A stretch of DNA of 7,288 bases from assembly GCA_013042035.1 (NCBI GenBank), contig JABDQX010000071.1, positions 1 to 7,288 of the forward strand, in the 5' to 3' direction. Origin of the DNA: Gammaproteobacteria bacterium. GTDB taxonomy: Bacteria; Pseudomonadota; Gammaproteobacteria; HK1. Both the position numbers and the translations under genes were made by a program. Positions 1 through 5,713 of the stretch are shown here, one piece after another; positions within the stretch are counted from its first letter, which is position 1; each line of letters begins with the position of its first letter. The notes under the pieces are model-generated. The model saw only the letters and a list, made by a program, of their open reading frames with translations, was not told where the DNA came from and ran no database searches.

Positions 1-170
1 ATTTTGCCGAGCCGTGTTTGTCGCATCATTGCCTTATGTCAGGCCAACGGACTCAGTAACATATGAGCGTCAAATGGGGTTAAGTTGGCGCGTATGGGTC
101 GGTTGGCTATCTGGCTTGGATAATTACCTAACCGAGAAATATAAGCCGTTACTTTTCACGGAAAAATCCT
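1..170. other. Unassigned leader before the aspartic-protease gene
   Basis: I see no confident gene here. Two of the three forward frames close within about 65 bases. Frame 2 stays open from the window edge into the following gene and reads roughly RAVFVASLPYVRPTDSV. I do not recognise that product, and it then runs out of frame through the next gene, so only its first part could be real, as the tail of something starting upstream. By operon order the gene before nuoI should be nuoH. The usual NuoH C-terminus (a cytoplasmic LPR.RYD-like loop followed by a last membrane helix) is not clearly visible, so nuoH presumably ends before position 1. The 3' part must contain the leader of the gene starting at 171. 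No strong sigma-70 promoter pair stands out. Confidence 0.3.
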
Positions 171-590
171 ATGGGACAAATCAACACCCAAATCCATGTC
201 AGCAACTTTGGCGACAAAGCAAAATATATCGATACCAGCGCATTGATCGATACCGGTGCCGCCTATCTGACTCTGCCTGCCACATGGAAAGAACGGCTGG
301 GGAATTTGGAAAAGATGGAAGACGTGGAGATTGAACTTGCCGATGGCAGTGTAAAGACCGCCGAGCTGTGCGGACCGGTAAGATTGCGGATTCACGACGA
401 TACCGGAAATCCATTCAGAAAAACATCTACTGAAGTCTTGTTCATGGACATGGTGTCGGATAAAAACGGTCGCTACGAGCCGCTGGTAGGGTTTATTCCG
501 TTGGAACAGGCGGGAGTTGTCATTGACCCGCTGACGCAGAAGTTATTTCAGATGAAGCGAGTGAAACTAAAAAATGCGAGGCGGAAATAA
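171..590 (+). CDS. Retropepsin-like (clan AA) aspartic protease family protein
   Basis: A 139-residue soluble protein with the layout of a single-domain retropepsin-like aspartic protease. The catalytic motif is at residues 25-30 (L-I-D-T-G-A, with Asp27 as the predicted catalytic residue) and is followed by the hydrophobic strand YLTLP. Near the C-terminus, residues 105-125 hold the typical flap/second-half signature LVGFIPLEQAGVVIDPLTQ, where such proteins have a leu-gly-like turn followed by V-D-P...L. There is only one DTG, so an active enzyme would have to be a homodimer, as in retroviral proteases. No signal peptide or membrane segment is seen. The ATG start has a modest GGA about 8 bases upstream. 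The gene is intact and lies 117 bases ahead of nuoI in the same direction. Its substrate is unknown; bacterial members of this family are often small orphan or defence/TA-like cargo genes (inference). It is not a known complex I component. Confidence 0.72.
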   Translation: MGQINTQIHVSNFGDKAKYIDTSALIDTGAAYLTLPATWKERLGNLEKMEDVEIELADGSVKTAELCGPVRLRIHDDTGNPFRKTSTEVLFMDMVSDKNGRYEPLVGFIPLEQAGVVIDPLTQKLFQMKRVKLKNARRK

Positions 591-688
591 TGTTAAACCA
601 AGCCATTTCCTTCAAATCGAATGAAGATCACATATTTGTCATTGCCGTCGCGCATCAGTGAATAAAACCGGATTATTGGATCGAACGC

Positions 689-694
689 TATAAT
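689..694 (+). promoter_or_regulatory. Possible sigma-70 -10 element upstream of nuoI
   Basis: A consensus TATAAT lies 14 bases before the nuoI ATG, in the 117-base spacer after the aspartic-protease gene. The expected -35 position (about 666-671) reads AACCGG-like and does not match TTGACA, and there is no extended -10 TG. The hexamer alone is weak evidence. If real, transcription would start only a few bases before the start codon, giving a very short leader. An activator-dependent or weak internal promoter that re-supplies the downstream nuo genes is possible. Confidence 0.2.
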
Positions 695-707
695 TAGAAA
701 GCATCAC

Positions 708-1199
708 ATGTACTATCGTATACGTCACTATGTAAAAAGCTTTTCTCTCTGGGAGTTGCTCAAAGGACTGAACCTGACGGGCCATTATTTGTTCGCGGAA
801 AAGTTTACGGTCCGTTATCCGGAGGAAAAGGCCCCACAATCGCCACGGTTTCGTGGGCAGCACGCACTAAGGCGTTACCCGGATGGTGAGGAGCGATGCA
901 TCGCCTGTAAATTATGCGAGGCCGTGTGCCCCGCGTTGGCCATTACCATCGAATCGGGCGTCAGAGAGGACGGTTCGCGCCGCACGACGCGTTACGATAT
1001 CGATTTGGTCAAATGCATTTTTTGCGGTTTCTGCCAGGAGGCATGCCCGGTAGACGCCATTGTCGAGTCGCCCATTTATGAGTACTTCGGCAACCAACGC
1101 GATGATTTATTGATGACCAAGGAGCGTCTGCTTGCCGTGGGAGAAACGTGGCAAAAGAAAATCGATGGGAATCTGGCTCAGGATTCAAAGTATCGGTAA
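708..1199 (+). CDS. nuoI: NADH-quinone oxidoreductase subunit I (2x[4Fe-4S])
   Basis: Complex I peripheral-arm subunit (mammalian TYKY homologue) carrying the two [4Fe-4S] clusters N6a and N6b, which pass electrons from NuoG toward N2 in NuoB and then quinone. The 163-residue product has the two ferredoxin cysteine motifs CxxCxxCxxxCP. The first uses Cys64, 67, 70 and 74 (CIACKLCEAVCP) and the second Cys103, 106, 109 and 113 (CIFCGFCQEACP). The diagnostic N-terminal amphipathic region (LLKGLNLTG), the YPEEKAPQSPRFRG block and the DSKYR C-terminus are those of proteobacterial NuoI, and the length is normal. The ATG start is supported by the family N-terminus (RIRHYV..F); upstream AGAAAG is a weak ribosome site. 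It is followed 75 bases later by nuoJ. The protein sits at the cytoplasmic face, docked on NuoH. The gene is intact and the identification is secure. Confidence 0.98.
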   Translation: MYYRIRHYVKSFSLWELLKGLNLTGHYLFAEKFTVRYPEEKAPQSPRFRGQHALRRYPDGEERCIACKLCEAVCPALAITIESGVREDGSRRTTRYDIDLVKCIFCGFCQEACPVDAIVESPIYEYFGNQRDDLLMTKERLLAVGETWQKKIDGNLAQDSKYR

Positions 1200-1204
1200 T
1201 TTTC

Positions 1205-1277
1205 TGCCGGACTGCTTCCAGCGCCCCGGCAAGAAATTACATGGAACGAGACACTACCCTACGTGGGAAATTACATG
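1205..1277 (+). repeat. nuoI-nuoJ spacer: short inverted repeat and duplicated GAAATTACATG
   Basis: The 75-base spacer contains a 6-bp inverted repeat (TGCCGG 1205-1210 / CCGGCA 1226-1231). It also contains an 11-base exact direct repeat, GAAATTACATG, at 1233-1243 and 1267-1277. The second copy carries the nuoJ start codon. The first copy therefore offers an out-of-frame ATG 34 bases upstream, consistent with a 34-bp local duplication or a small insertion that copied the translation-start sequence. The related AATTACATGG occurs again at 2859-2868 beyond nuoK. Confidence 0.5.
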
Positions 1278-1859
1278 ATCGAACAACTATTTTTCTACGG
1301 TTTCTCCGCCATTCTGATATTTGCCGGTGTGATGGTGATTACCGCGCGTAATTCGGTTCATGCCGCCCTGTTTCTTGTCCTCGCGTTTTGTACCAGCGCG
1401 GCCCTTTGGCTGCTACTGGAAGCGGAATTTCTTGCCATGACACTGGTGCTCGTCTATGTGGGCGCCGTGATGGTATTGTTCCTGTTCGTGGTCATGATGC
1501 TCGATGTCAACATTGCGCCCTTGCGAGAAGGCTTTATCCGATATTTGCCAGTAGGAATACTGGTAACCACCTTAATCGCCGTCGAACTTGCCATGACAGT
1601 CGGCGCCAGACGCTTTGGGCTGGACATCATGCCGGCACCCGTACGCCAAGGGCCGGAATACAGCAATACCGAGACCCTGGGGCTTGCCCTTTACACCGAT
1701 TATCTGTACCCCTTCGAAATCGCGGCAGTCATCTTGCTGGTGGCCATGGTTGCCGCCATCGTACTGACCATGCGAAGGCGCCAGGGTGTAAAACACCAGA
1801 AGCCGGAACAGCAGGTGACCGTGCGGCGAGAGGATCGGGTGAAGTTGGTGAAGATGTGA
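1275..1859 (+). CDS. nuoJ: NADH-quinone oxidoreductase subunit J
   Basis: Membrane-arm subunit (ND6 homologue) that forms part of the central hydrophilic axis linking quinone reduction to proton pumping. From the ATG at 1275 it is 194 residues, normal for proteobacteria. It has five predicted membrane helices, at about residues 4-22, 28-48, 53-76, 92-110 and 145-166. The third contains the strongly conserved stretch LVLVYVGAVMVLFLFVVMMLD (residues 58-77), including Tyr61 in the region that forms the pi-bulge in solved structures. Glu51 lies just before it. A GTG at 1263 would add four residues (MGNY), but GGGAA at 1265-1269 is a good ribosome site for the 1275 ATG, and families begin M-x-x-x-x-FY.F, so 1275 is preferred. 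The charged C-terminal tail (residues 167-194) is cytoplasmic. The usual immediate neighbour nuoK is displaced by about 660 bases of inserted sequence. Confidence 0.97.
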   Translation: MIEQLFFYGFSAILIFAGVMVITARNSVHAALFLVLAFCTSAALWLLLEAEFLAMTLVLVYVGAVMVLFLFVVMMLDVNIAPLREGFIRYLPVGILVTTLIAVELAMTVGARRFGLDIMPAPVRQGPEYSNTETLGLALYTDYLYPFEIAAVILLVAMVAAIVLTMRRRQGVKHQKPEQQVTVRREDRVKLVKM

Positions 1860-1915
1860 TTTCTTGATGACTGCCAGGGTGGTCATAAAACAGTCAAACT
1901 AGAATTGGCCACTAG

Positions 1916-2167
1916 AAGATCGCTCTAATCAGACTCACAAAAGCGCTGATTACTCAGTCTCGAATCATCGCAAAGGGTGAACGCATTCGGGACGTACAGA
2001 GACTCGTCGATCAGTACGGCGGTAAAAAGTCAAAATGGATCAAAAAAAGCAGTCCAATATTCGAAAGCGAAGGAATGAGATACGAATACCATTGGTACGA
2101 GCATTATGGCATCGGGAGATTTGAAACCAAACTCAAGATAATCGAAGAAAATGATTGTCAAACTTAA
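1916..2167 (+). pseudogene. Orphan C-terminal toxin-domain fragment of a polymorphic toxin
   Basis: An open frame of 83 codons runs from a stop at 1913-1915 to TAA at 2165-2167. It contains no ATG, GTG or TTG before residue 54, so it is not a normal gene start. The translation includes GERIRDVQRLVDQYGGKKS (residues 21-39), then KWIKKSS and YEYHWYEHYGIGRFETK (56-72). From memory, this arrangement (GxR.RDV.RLV..YGG, then W.KKSS, then HWYE.......K.K) is that of C-terminal toxin cassettes of Rhs/hemagglutinin-like polymorphic toxins. No delivery part (Rhs core, pre-toxin motif, signal) is present upstream; the preceding 56 bases after nuoJ have stops in every relevant frame. It overlaps the probable immunity gene by 17 bases, as toxin and immunity genes often do. 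It is either a dead remnant or an orphan cassette that needs recombination onto a full toxin gene. A non-standard ATT start (1949) cannot be excluded. Confidence 0.62.
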
Positions 2168-2477
2168 AACAAGGCATTCGGGTTACCCCGATCTTTCGGG
2201 AGATCAATCCTACTTTGTTATAGGCATAGAGGCCGACGACTACAGGATAATGAATGATGCGGGTAAACCTTATCTCTATCCGCCTGAATTGTTCGATGTC
2301 GTGGACGCGCGATATCCGCTGGATTGGGTAACGGAATTCGGTGATGATGGTGAGCAATATTCTTATCCGGAACCATTGAACGCAATGGGCTTTTTCGAGG
2401 ATTTCTTTGAGCAAAAACCAAAACAAATATCGATGTTTTGGCATATTGTCAACAGGACGCTGGCCAAGGCAGCCTGA
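2151..2477 (+). CDS. Probable immunity protein for the adjacent toxin fragment
   Basis: A 108-residue, acidic, soluble protein with no signal peptide or membrane segment. Conserved-looking blocks are YFVIGIEADDYRIMND (residues 21-36), KPYLYPPELFDVVD (39-52), DWVTEFGDDGEQYSYPEPL (58-76) and GFFEDFFE (80-87). I recognise this as a type of small conserved protein found directly behind polymorphic toxin C-termini, but I cannot name the family. The ATG lies inside the last 17 bases of the toxin fragment, which suggests translational coupling; only a weak GAAG precedes it. The acidity (runs of DD, ED, EP) suits a protein that binds and blocks a basic nuclease-like toxin tip (inference). The gene is intact although its toxin is truncated, as expected if an orphan immunity gene still protects against kin. 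It ends 43 bases before nuoK. Confidence 0.6.
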   Translation: MIVKLKTRHSGYPDLSGDQSYFVIGIEADDYRIMNDAGKPYLYPPELFDVVDARYPLDWVTEFGDDGEQYSYPEPLNAMGFFEDFFEQKPKQISMFWHIVNRTLAKAA

Positions 2478-2520
2478 TTTCGGAGTATTTCCGATAAAGT
2501 CTATTGGAGAAAAATTATTC

Positions 2521-2826
2521 ATGATTCCACTATCCAATTTCCTGGTGCTCGCCGCCGTGATGTTCTGCATCAGTATGGCGGGTATTTTTCTCAATCGGAA
2601 AAACCTTCTCATCCTGTTGATGTGCATCGAACTCATGCTGCTTTCGGTCAATCTGAATTTCGTGGCTTTTTCCCATTATCTTCAGGATATCAGCGGTCAG
2701 GTGTTCGTGTTTTTCATCCTGACCGTCGCCGCAGCGGAGTCGGCCATTGGCCTTGCCATCCTTGTCGTATTGTTCCGTAATCGAAAAACCATCAACGTTC
2801 AGGCCCTGGATACCATGAAAGGATGA
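2521..2826 (+). CDS. nuoK: NADH-quinone oxidoreductase subunit K
   Basis: Small membrane-arm subunit (ND4L homologue) forming, with NuoJ, one of the proton-translocating half-channels. The product is 101 residues, the standard length, with three membrane helices at about residues 4-23, 28-50 and 60-84. The two buried glutamates needed for pumping in this family are present: Glu37 in MCIELMLLSVNLN and Glu73 in VAAAESAIGLAI. The ATG at 2521 is preceded by GGAG at 2506-2509, with a slightly long gap. The gene is intact. It is flanked upstream by the toxin/immunity remnant and downstream, 3 bases after its stop codon, by a perfect palindrome. Confidence 0.98.
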   Translation: MIPLSNFLVLAAVMFCISMAGIFLNRKNLLILLMCIELMLLSVNLNFVAFSHYLQDISGQVFVFFILTVAAAESAIGLAILVVLFRNRKTINVQALDTMKG

Positions 2827-2829
2827 CCT

Positions 2830-2857
2830 CTTACCGACCGCCGAGGCGGTCGGTAAG
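2830..2857. repeat. Perfect 13-bp palindrome directly after nuoK
   Basis: CTTACCGACCGCC (2830-2842) and GGCGGTCGGTAAG (2845-2857) are exact reverse complements separated by GA. As RNA this is a 12-bp GC-rich stem with a CGAG tetraloop. It starts three bases after the nuoK stop codon. The bases that follow are GAATTACATGG, not a U-run, so it does not look like an intrinsic terminator. A role in mRNA processing or stability, or a dispersed palindromic repeat, is more likely. Confidence 0.85.
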
Positions 2858-2919
2858 GAATTACATGGTTTATGTGTATCTGAAAAACGAGATTTCCGAT
2901 ACTTCTTTATACTTATTTC

Positions 2920-2936
2920 GCCTCGCAAAGCGGGGC
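2920..2936. repeat. GC-rich hairpin, copy 1 of a dispersed core
   Basis: GCCTCGC (2920-2926), loop AAA, GCGGGGC (2930-2936): a 7-bp stem with one T-G wobble. The same core, GCCCCGC-GAA-GCGGGGC, occurs at 6266-6282 between the Uma2 gene and the second nuclease-like gene. The loop and arms are nearly identical and in both copies the hairpin is preceded by TTC or TTCG. This suggests a dispersed repeat family. Confidence 0.6.
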
Positions 2937-2944
2937 CATATATT

Positions 2945-3036
2945 AATTACGCAAAAACTAAAGCGAGATGGTCGCGCTGTATCTAACTGTAATACCATAA
3001 GAATATCTCGCTTTAGTTTTCGCGGTCTTAGTAATT
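2945..3036. repeat. Long inverted repeat upstream of nuoL
   Basis: The 19-base arm at 2951-2969 (GCAAAAACTAAAGCGAGAT) pairs with 3005-3023 with a single mismatch, around a 35-base loop. Pairing resumes outside a 7-base bulge on the 3' side: AATTAC (2945-2950) with GTAATT (3031-3036). The whole unit spans about 92 bases and ends 18 bases before the nuoL start codon. It has the form of a small MITE-like element or a large leader hairpin. The 3' arm has TTTAGTTTT but no continuous U-run, so terminator function is doubtful. It could affect nuoL translation, because nuoL has only a weak GAAG ribosome site in the remaining space. Confidence 0.75.
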
Positions 3037-3054
3037 TTGTGAAGCAAAATTATC

Positions 3055-5037
3055 ATGCAAAACATCTATCTCAGCATCGTACTAGCCCCCCTGGCAGCGG
3101 CCATCATCGCCGGATTATTCGGCAAGGTCATCGGGCGCTCCGGAGCCCATTGGGTCACCATCATGGGGGTTGCCCTCTCCACGGTACTGGCCACCTTCGT
3201 GTTCCAGCAGGTTATTGTCGAGGATGCCCCCGTATACGATGCCGCTCTCTACACATGGGGCATCGTGGATGGTATCCGGTTCGAGATCGGCTTCCGCATC
3301 GATGAACTGTCCGCCACCATGATGCTGGTGGTGTCCTTCGTTTCCCTGATGGTGCATATCTACACCGTCGGTTATATGCATGATGATCCGGGATATCAAC
3401 GCTTTTTCAGTTACATTTCCCTCTTCACCTTCGGCATGTTGATGTTGGTCATGGCCAACAATTTCCTACAGCTTTTCTTCGGTTGGGAAATGGTCGGATT
3501 GGTGTCTTATCTCTTGATCGGTTTCTGGTTCGACCGGGAGTCGGCGATCCAGGCGAATCTCAAGGCATTCCTGGTCAATCGTGTGGGAGATTTCGGATTT
3601 TTGTTGGGTATCGCGGCGGTTTTGATGTATTTCGACACTCTGCACTATGCCACCGTGTTCGCGGCCGCGCCGGAAAAAGCGAATACCGTCATTCAGATTT
3701 GGCCCGGCCTCGATTGGTCGCTGATGTCGGTGATCTGCATCCTGCTGTTTATCGGTGCCATGGGGAAATCCGCCCAGGTGCCGCTGCATGTGTGGCTACC
3801 CGATTCCATGGAAGGCCCGACGCCCATCTCGGCCCTGATCCATGCCGCGACCATGGTCACCGCCGGTATCTTCATGGTGGCGAGGATGTCGCCGCTTTAT
3901 GAACTATCCGAAACCGCGCTCAGCGTCATCATCGTCATCGGCGCCATCACGGCGTTTTTCATGGGGCTGCTGGGTATCGTGCAAAACGATATCAAGCGGG
4001 TCGTGGCCTATTCGACCCTGTCACAGCTCGGTTATATGACGGTCGCGCTGGGGGCATCGGCCTATGCCGCCGGTATGTTCCACTTGGTCACCCATGCCTT
4101 CTTCAAAGCCCTGCTTTTCCTCGCCGCCGGATCCGTGATCATCGCCATGCACCACGATCAGGATATCCGCAATATGGGGGGACTCCGTAAATACCTGCCG
4201 ATTACCTGGATGACCTCCCTCATCGGCTCCCTGGCATTGATCGGCTTTCCCGGTTTCTCCGGATTCTTTTCCAAGGACGCCATCATCGAGGCGGTGCATC
4301 ACTCCCATCTGCCGGGGTCGGAATTTGCCTACATCTGCGTCCTGGGCGGCGTGTTCGTGACAGCCTTCTATTCGTTCCGCATGTATTTTCTGGTGTTCCA
4401 CGGCAAGGAGCGCATGGATGAACATACACGGGAGCACCTCCATGAAACACCCGCAGTGGTCACGGTTCCTCTGATGTTACTGGCGATGCCTTCCGTGATC
4501 ATCGGCTGGCCCTATGTGGAGTCCGTGCTGTTCGGGGGGTATTTCGGAGAATCGATCACGGTGCTGCCCGCGCACGATGTATTGGGCGAAATGGGCAAGG
4601 GGTTCCATAGTGTTCCCGGATTCGTGGCGCACGGTTTGATGGCAGCGCCATTTTGGCTCGCCATGAGCGGCGTCGCGCTGGCGTGGTTCTTCTACCTGAA
4701 ACGACCGGACATTCCCGAGGCTATCTCTCGGTGGTTCCGAATATTGCATCGGCTGCTTCTCAACAATTATGGCTTCGATATCCTATATCAGCGCCTGTTT
4801 GCCGGTGGAACGCGAGGCATGGGCTCGGCGCTGTGGCGTTTCGGGGATATCGGTTTTATTGATGGTCTGGTGGTGAACGGTTCGGCCCGGACGGTCGAAC
4901 GATTCTCCGCCATCGCGCGCCATATGCAAAGCGGGCTTTTGTACCACTATGCCTTTGTGATGATCATCGGTGTGTTGCTGCTGTTATTTGTTTTCGGATC
5001 CGGGCTGCGTGAGCTTGCTCTCGGGCTTTTGGGATAA
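3055..5037 (+). CDS. nuoL: NADH-quinone oxidoreductase subunit L
   Basis: Distal proton-pumping antiporter-like subunit of complex I (ND5 homologue). It is 660 residues, as expected for the 14-TM core plus the C-terminal lateral helix. The N-terminal proton_antipo_N region (residues 60-115) contains the RIDELSATMMLVVSFVSLMVH block. Channel residues visible in the antiporter core are Glu145 in FFGWEMVGLVSY, Lys238 in GAMGKSAQVPLHVWLPDSM, the TM8 histidines His343/His347 with Lys351 (FHLVTHAFFKALLF), and Lys407-Asp408 in FSGFFSKDAI. All match the functional positions of the family. The PTPISALIHAATMVTAG signature is at 255-271. The final hydrophobic helix (about 630-655) anchors the lateral arm. 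The ATG at 3055 fits the family N-terminus, although its ribosome site is weak (GAAG at 3041-3044). The gene is intact. nuoM, normally immediately downstream, is about 2 kb away here. Confidence 0.99.
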   Translation: MQNIYLSIVLAPLAAAIIAGLFGKVIGRSGAHWVTIMGVALSTVLATFVFQQVIVEDAPVYDAALYTWGIVDGIRFEIGFRIDELSATMMLVVSFVSLMVHIYTVGYMHDDPGYQRFFSYISLFTFGMLMLVMANNFLQLFFGWEMVGLVSYLLIGFWFDRESAIQANLKAFLVNRVGDFGFLLGIAAVLMYFDTLHYATVFAAAPEKANTVIQIWPGLDWSLMSVICILLFIGAMGKSAQVPLHVWLPDSMEGPTPISALIHAATMVTAGIFMVARMSPLYELSETALSVIIVIGAITAFFMGLLGIVQNDIKRVVAYSTLSQLGYMTVALGASAYAAGMFHLVTHAFFKALLFLAAGSVIIAMHHDQDIRNMGGLRKYLPITWMTSLIGSLALIGFPGFSGFFSKDAIIEAVHHSHLPGSEFAYICVLGGVFVTAFYSFRMYFLVFHGKERMDEHTREHLHETPAVVTVPLMLLAMPSVIIGWPYVESVLFGGYFGESITVLPAHDVLGEMGKGFHSVPGFVAHGLMAAPFWLAMSGVALAWFFYLKRPDIPEAISRWFRILHRLLLNNYGFDILYQRLFAGGTRGMGSALWRFGDIGFIDGLVVNGSARTVERFSAIARHMQSGLLYHYAFVMIIGVLLLLFVFGSGLRELALGLLG

Positions 5038-5047
5038 AACCATCGCC

Positions 5048-5659
5048 ATGGAAAAATGGATTGAGCGCAAGGAAATCTACCGGGGAAAGGTATTTTCGGT
5101 CGATAGTGGAAAGGTTGAACTCGACGATGGCCTGATAGCCGGCCGTGATGTGGTCAGACACAGTGGTGGCGTGGCCATCGTTCCCGTCCTGGTTTCTCAT
5201 CGCGAGAATCTTGAACAGAACGCTCAAAAAAACCTTGTTGGCAATTCCGGTTCCGGCGATATCGAGTCGGGATTATCCGTTATCTTCGTCAAACAATATC
5301 GGATTGCCATTGAGCGGGAAATCCTCGAAATACCGGCTGGCCTGATAGAAAAAGGTGAACGTCCTGCGGTTGCCGCCCGGCGCGAATTGATCGAGGAAAC
5401 CGGCTATGACGCCGAACTCCTGGTCCCCGGCCCGGAATGCTATGCATCCTGTGGGTTTACGGATGAACGACTGCATATCTATCTGGCTTTCGATCTCAAG
5501 AAAGCCGTCAAAAACCATGACGTCGATGAAAGGATAGAAGAGGTCATCATGCCCATGGAAGAAGTCAAAAAGCGGCTTGCTGAAAAAGGTTTCGAGGACG
5601 CCAAGACGATTATCGGTCTGCATGAAATGTTTCGTTATCTTGATAAAAACACCCGGTAG
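5048..5659 (+). CDS. Nudix hydrolase, ADP-ribose pyrophosphatase type
   Basis: A 203-residue soluble hydrolase with a perfect Nudix box GX5EX7REUXEEXGU at residues 98-120: Gly98, Glu104, Arg112-Glu113, Glu116-Glu117, Gly119. The metal-binding glutamates are therefore all present. The context EIPAG before the box, the N-terminal YRGKVFSVD..KVELDDG strand pair and RHSGGVAIVP are typical of ADP-ribose/NDP-sugar pyrophosphatases, which hydrolyse ADP-ribose to AMP and ribose 5-phosphate. The exact substrate is not proven. An unusual polar segment of about 25 residues (51-76, including GNSGSGD) sits between strands VPVLV and VIFVKQYR, where homologues have a short turn. The ATG at 5048 is 10 bases after the nuoL stop and is chosen over in-frame starts inside nuoL because the family begins near there. 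GGGA at 5031-5034 is a distant ribosome site, so coupling to nuoL is likely. A palindrome overlaps its stop codon. Confidence 0.9.
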   Translation: MEKWIERKEIYRGKVFSVDSGKVELDDGLIAGRDVVRHSGGVAIVPVLVSHRENLEQNAQKNLVGNSGSGDIESGLSVIFVKQYRIAIEREILEIPAGLIEKGERPAVAARRELIEETGYDAELLVPGPECYASCGFTDERLHIYLAFDLKKAVKNHDVDERIEEVIMPMEEVKKRLAEKGFEDAKTIIGLHEMFRYLDKNTR

Positions 5660-5680
5660 AGACGCGATGAATCGCGTCTC
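5659..5680. repeat. Perfect 10-bp palindrome on the Nudix stop codon
   Basis: GAGACGCGAT (5659-5668) and ATCGCGTCTC (5671-5680) are exact reverse complements separated by GA. The first G is the last base of the TAG stop. As RNA this forms a 9-bp stem with a TGAA loop. No U-run follows (ATTAAATGCC). From memory, very similar GAGACGCGAT..ATCGCGTCTC palindromes are abundant small dispersed repeats in filamentous cyanobacteria, which would make this a mobile palindrome rather than a terminator. Confidence 0.85.
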
Positions 5681-5713
5681 ATTAAATGCCAGACGTGCAA
5701 GCGTCAGTTACAA

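Noticed and set aside
14..334. Forward open frame that could be the C-terminus of nuoH
   Set aside because: No hydrophobic last helix and only scattered RA/LP/M-L-W similarities to NuoH. From 171 onward it is a shadow of the aspartic-protease gene.
2133..2651. 172-codon open frame on the minus strand across the immunity gene and nuoK start
   Set aside because: It is antisense to nuoK and to the immunity-like gene, both of which have recognisable sequence. Its translation has no recognisable motif.
2830..2857. Intrinsic (rho-independent) terminator after nuoK
   Set aside because: The stem is strong but no U-run follows, and termination here would cut off nuoL and nuoM.
2945..3036. Complete insertion sequence or CRISPR repeat
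   Set aside because: There is no transposase frame, no repeated spacer-repeat units and only one inverted-repeat pair. At most it is a MITE-like element.
2823..3305. 160-codon forward open frame over the nuoK-nuoL spacer and the 5' part of nuoL
   Set aside because: It runs through three inverted repeats and then out of frame through conserved nuoL. The translation is low-quality and arginine/histidine-rich in the overlapping part.
4970..5047. Longer N-terminus for the Nudix protein starting inside nuoL
   Set aside because: The extra residues are an out-of-frame reading of the nuoL 3' end and do not resemble a Nudix N-terminus; the 5048 ATG fits the family.
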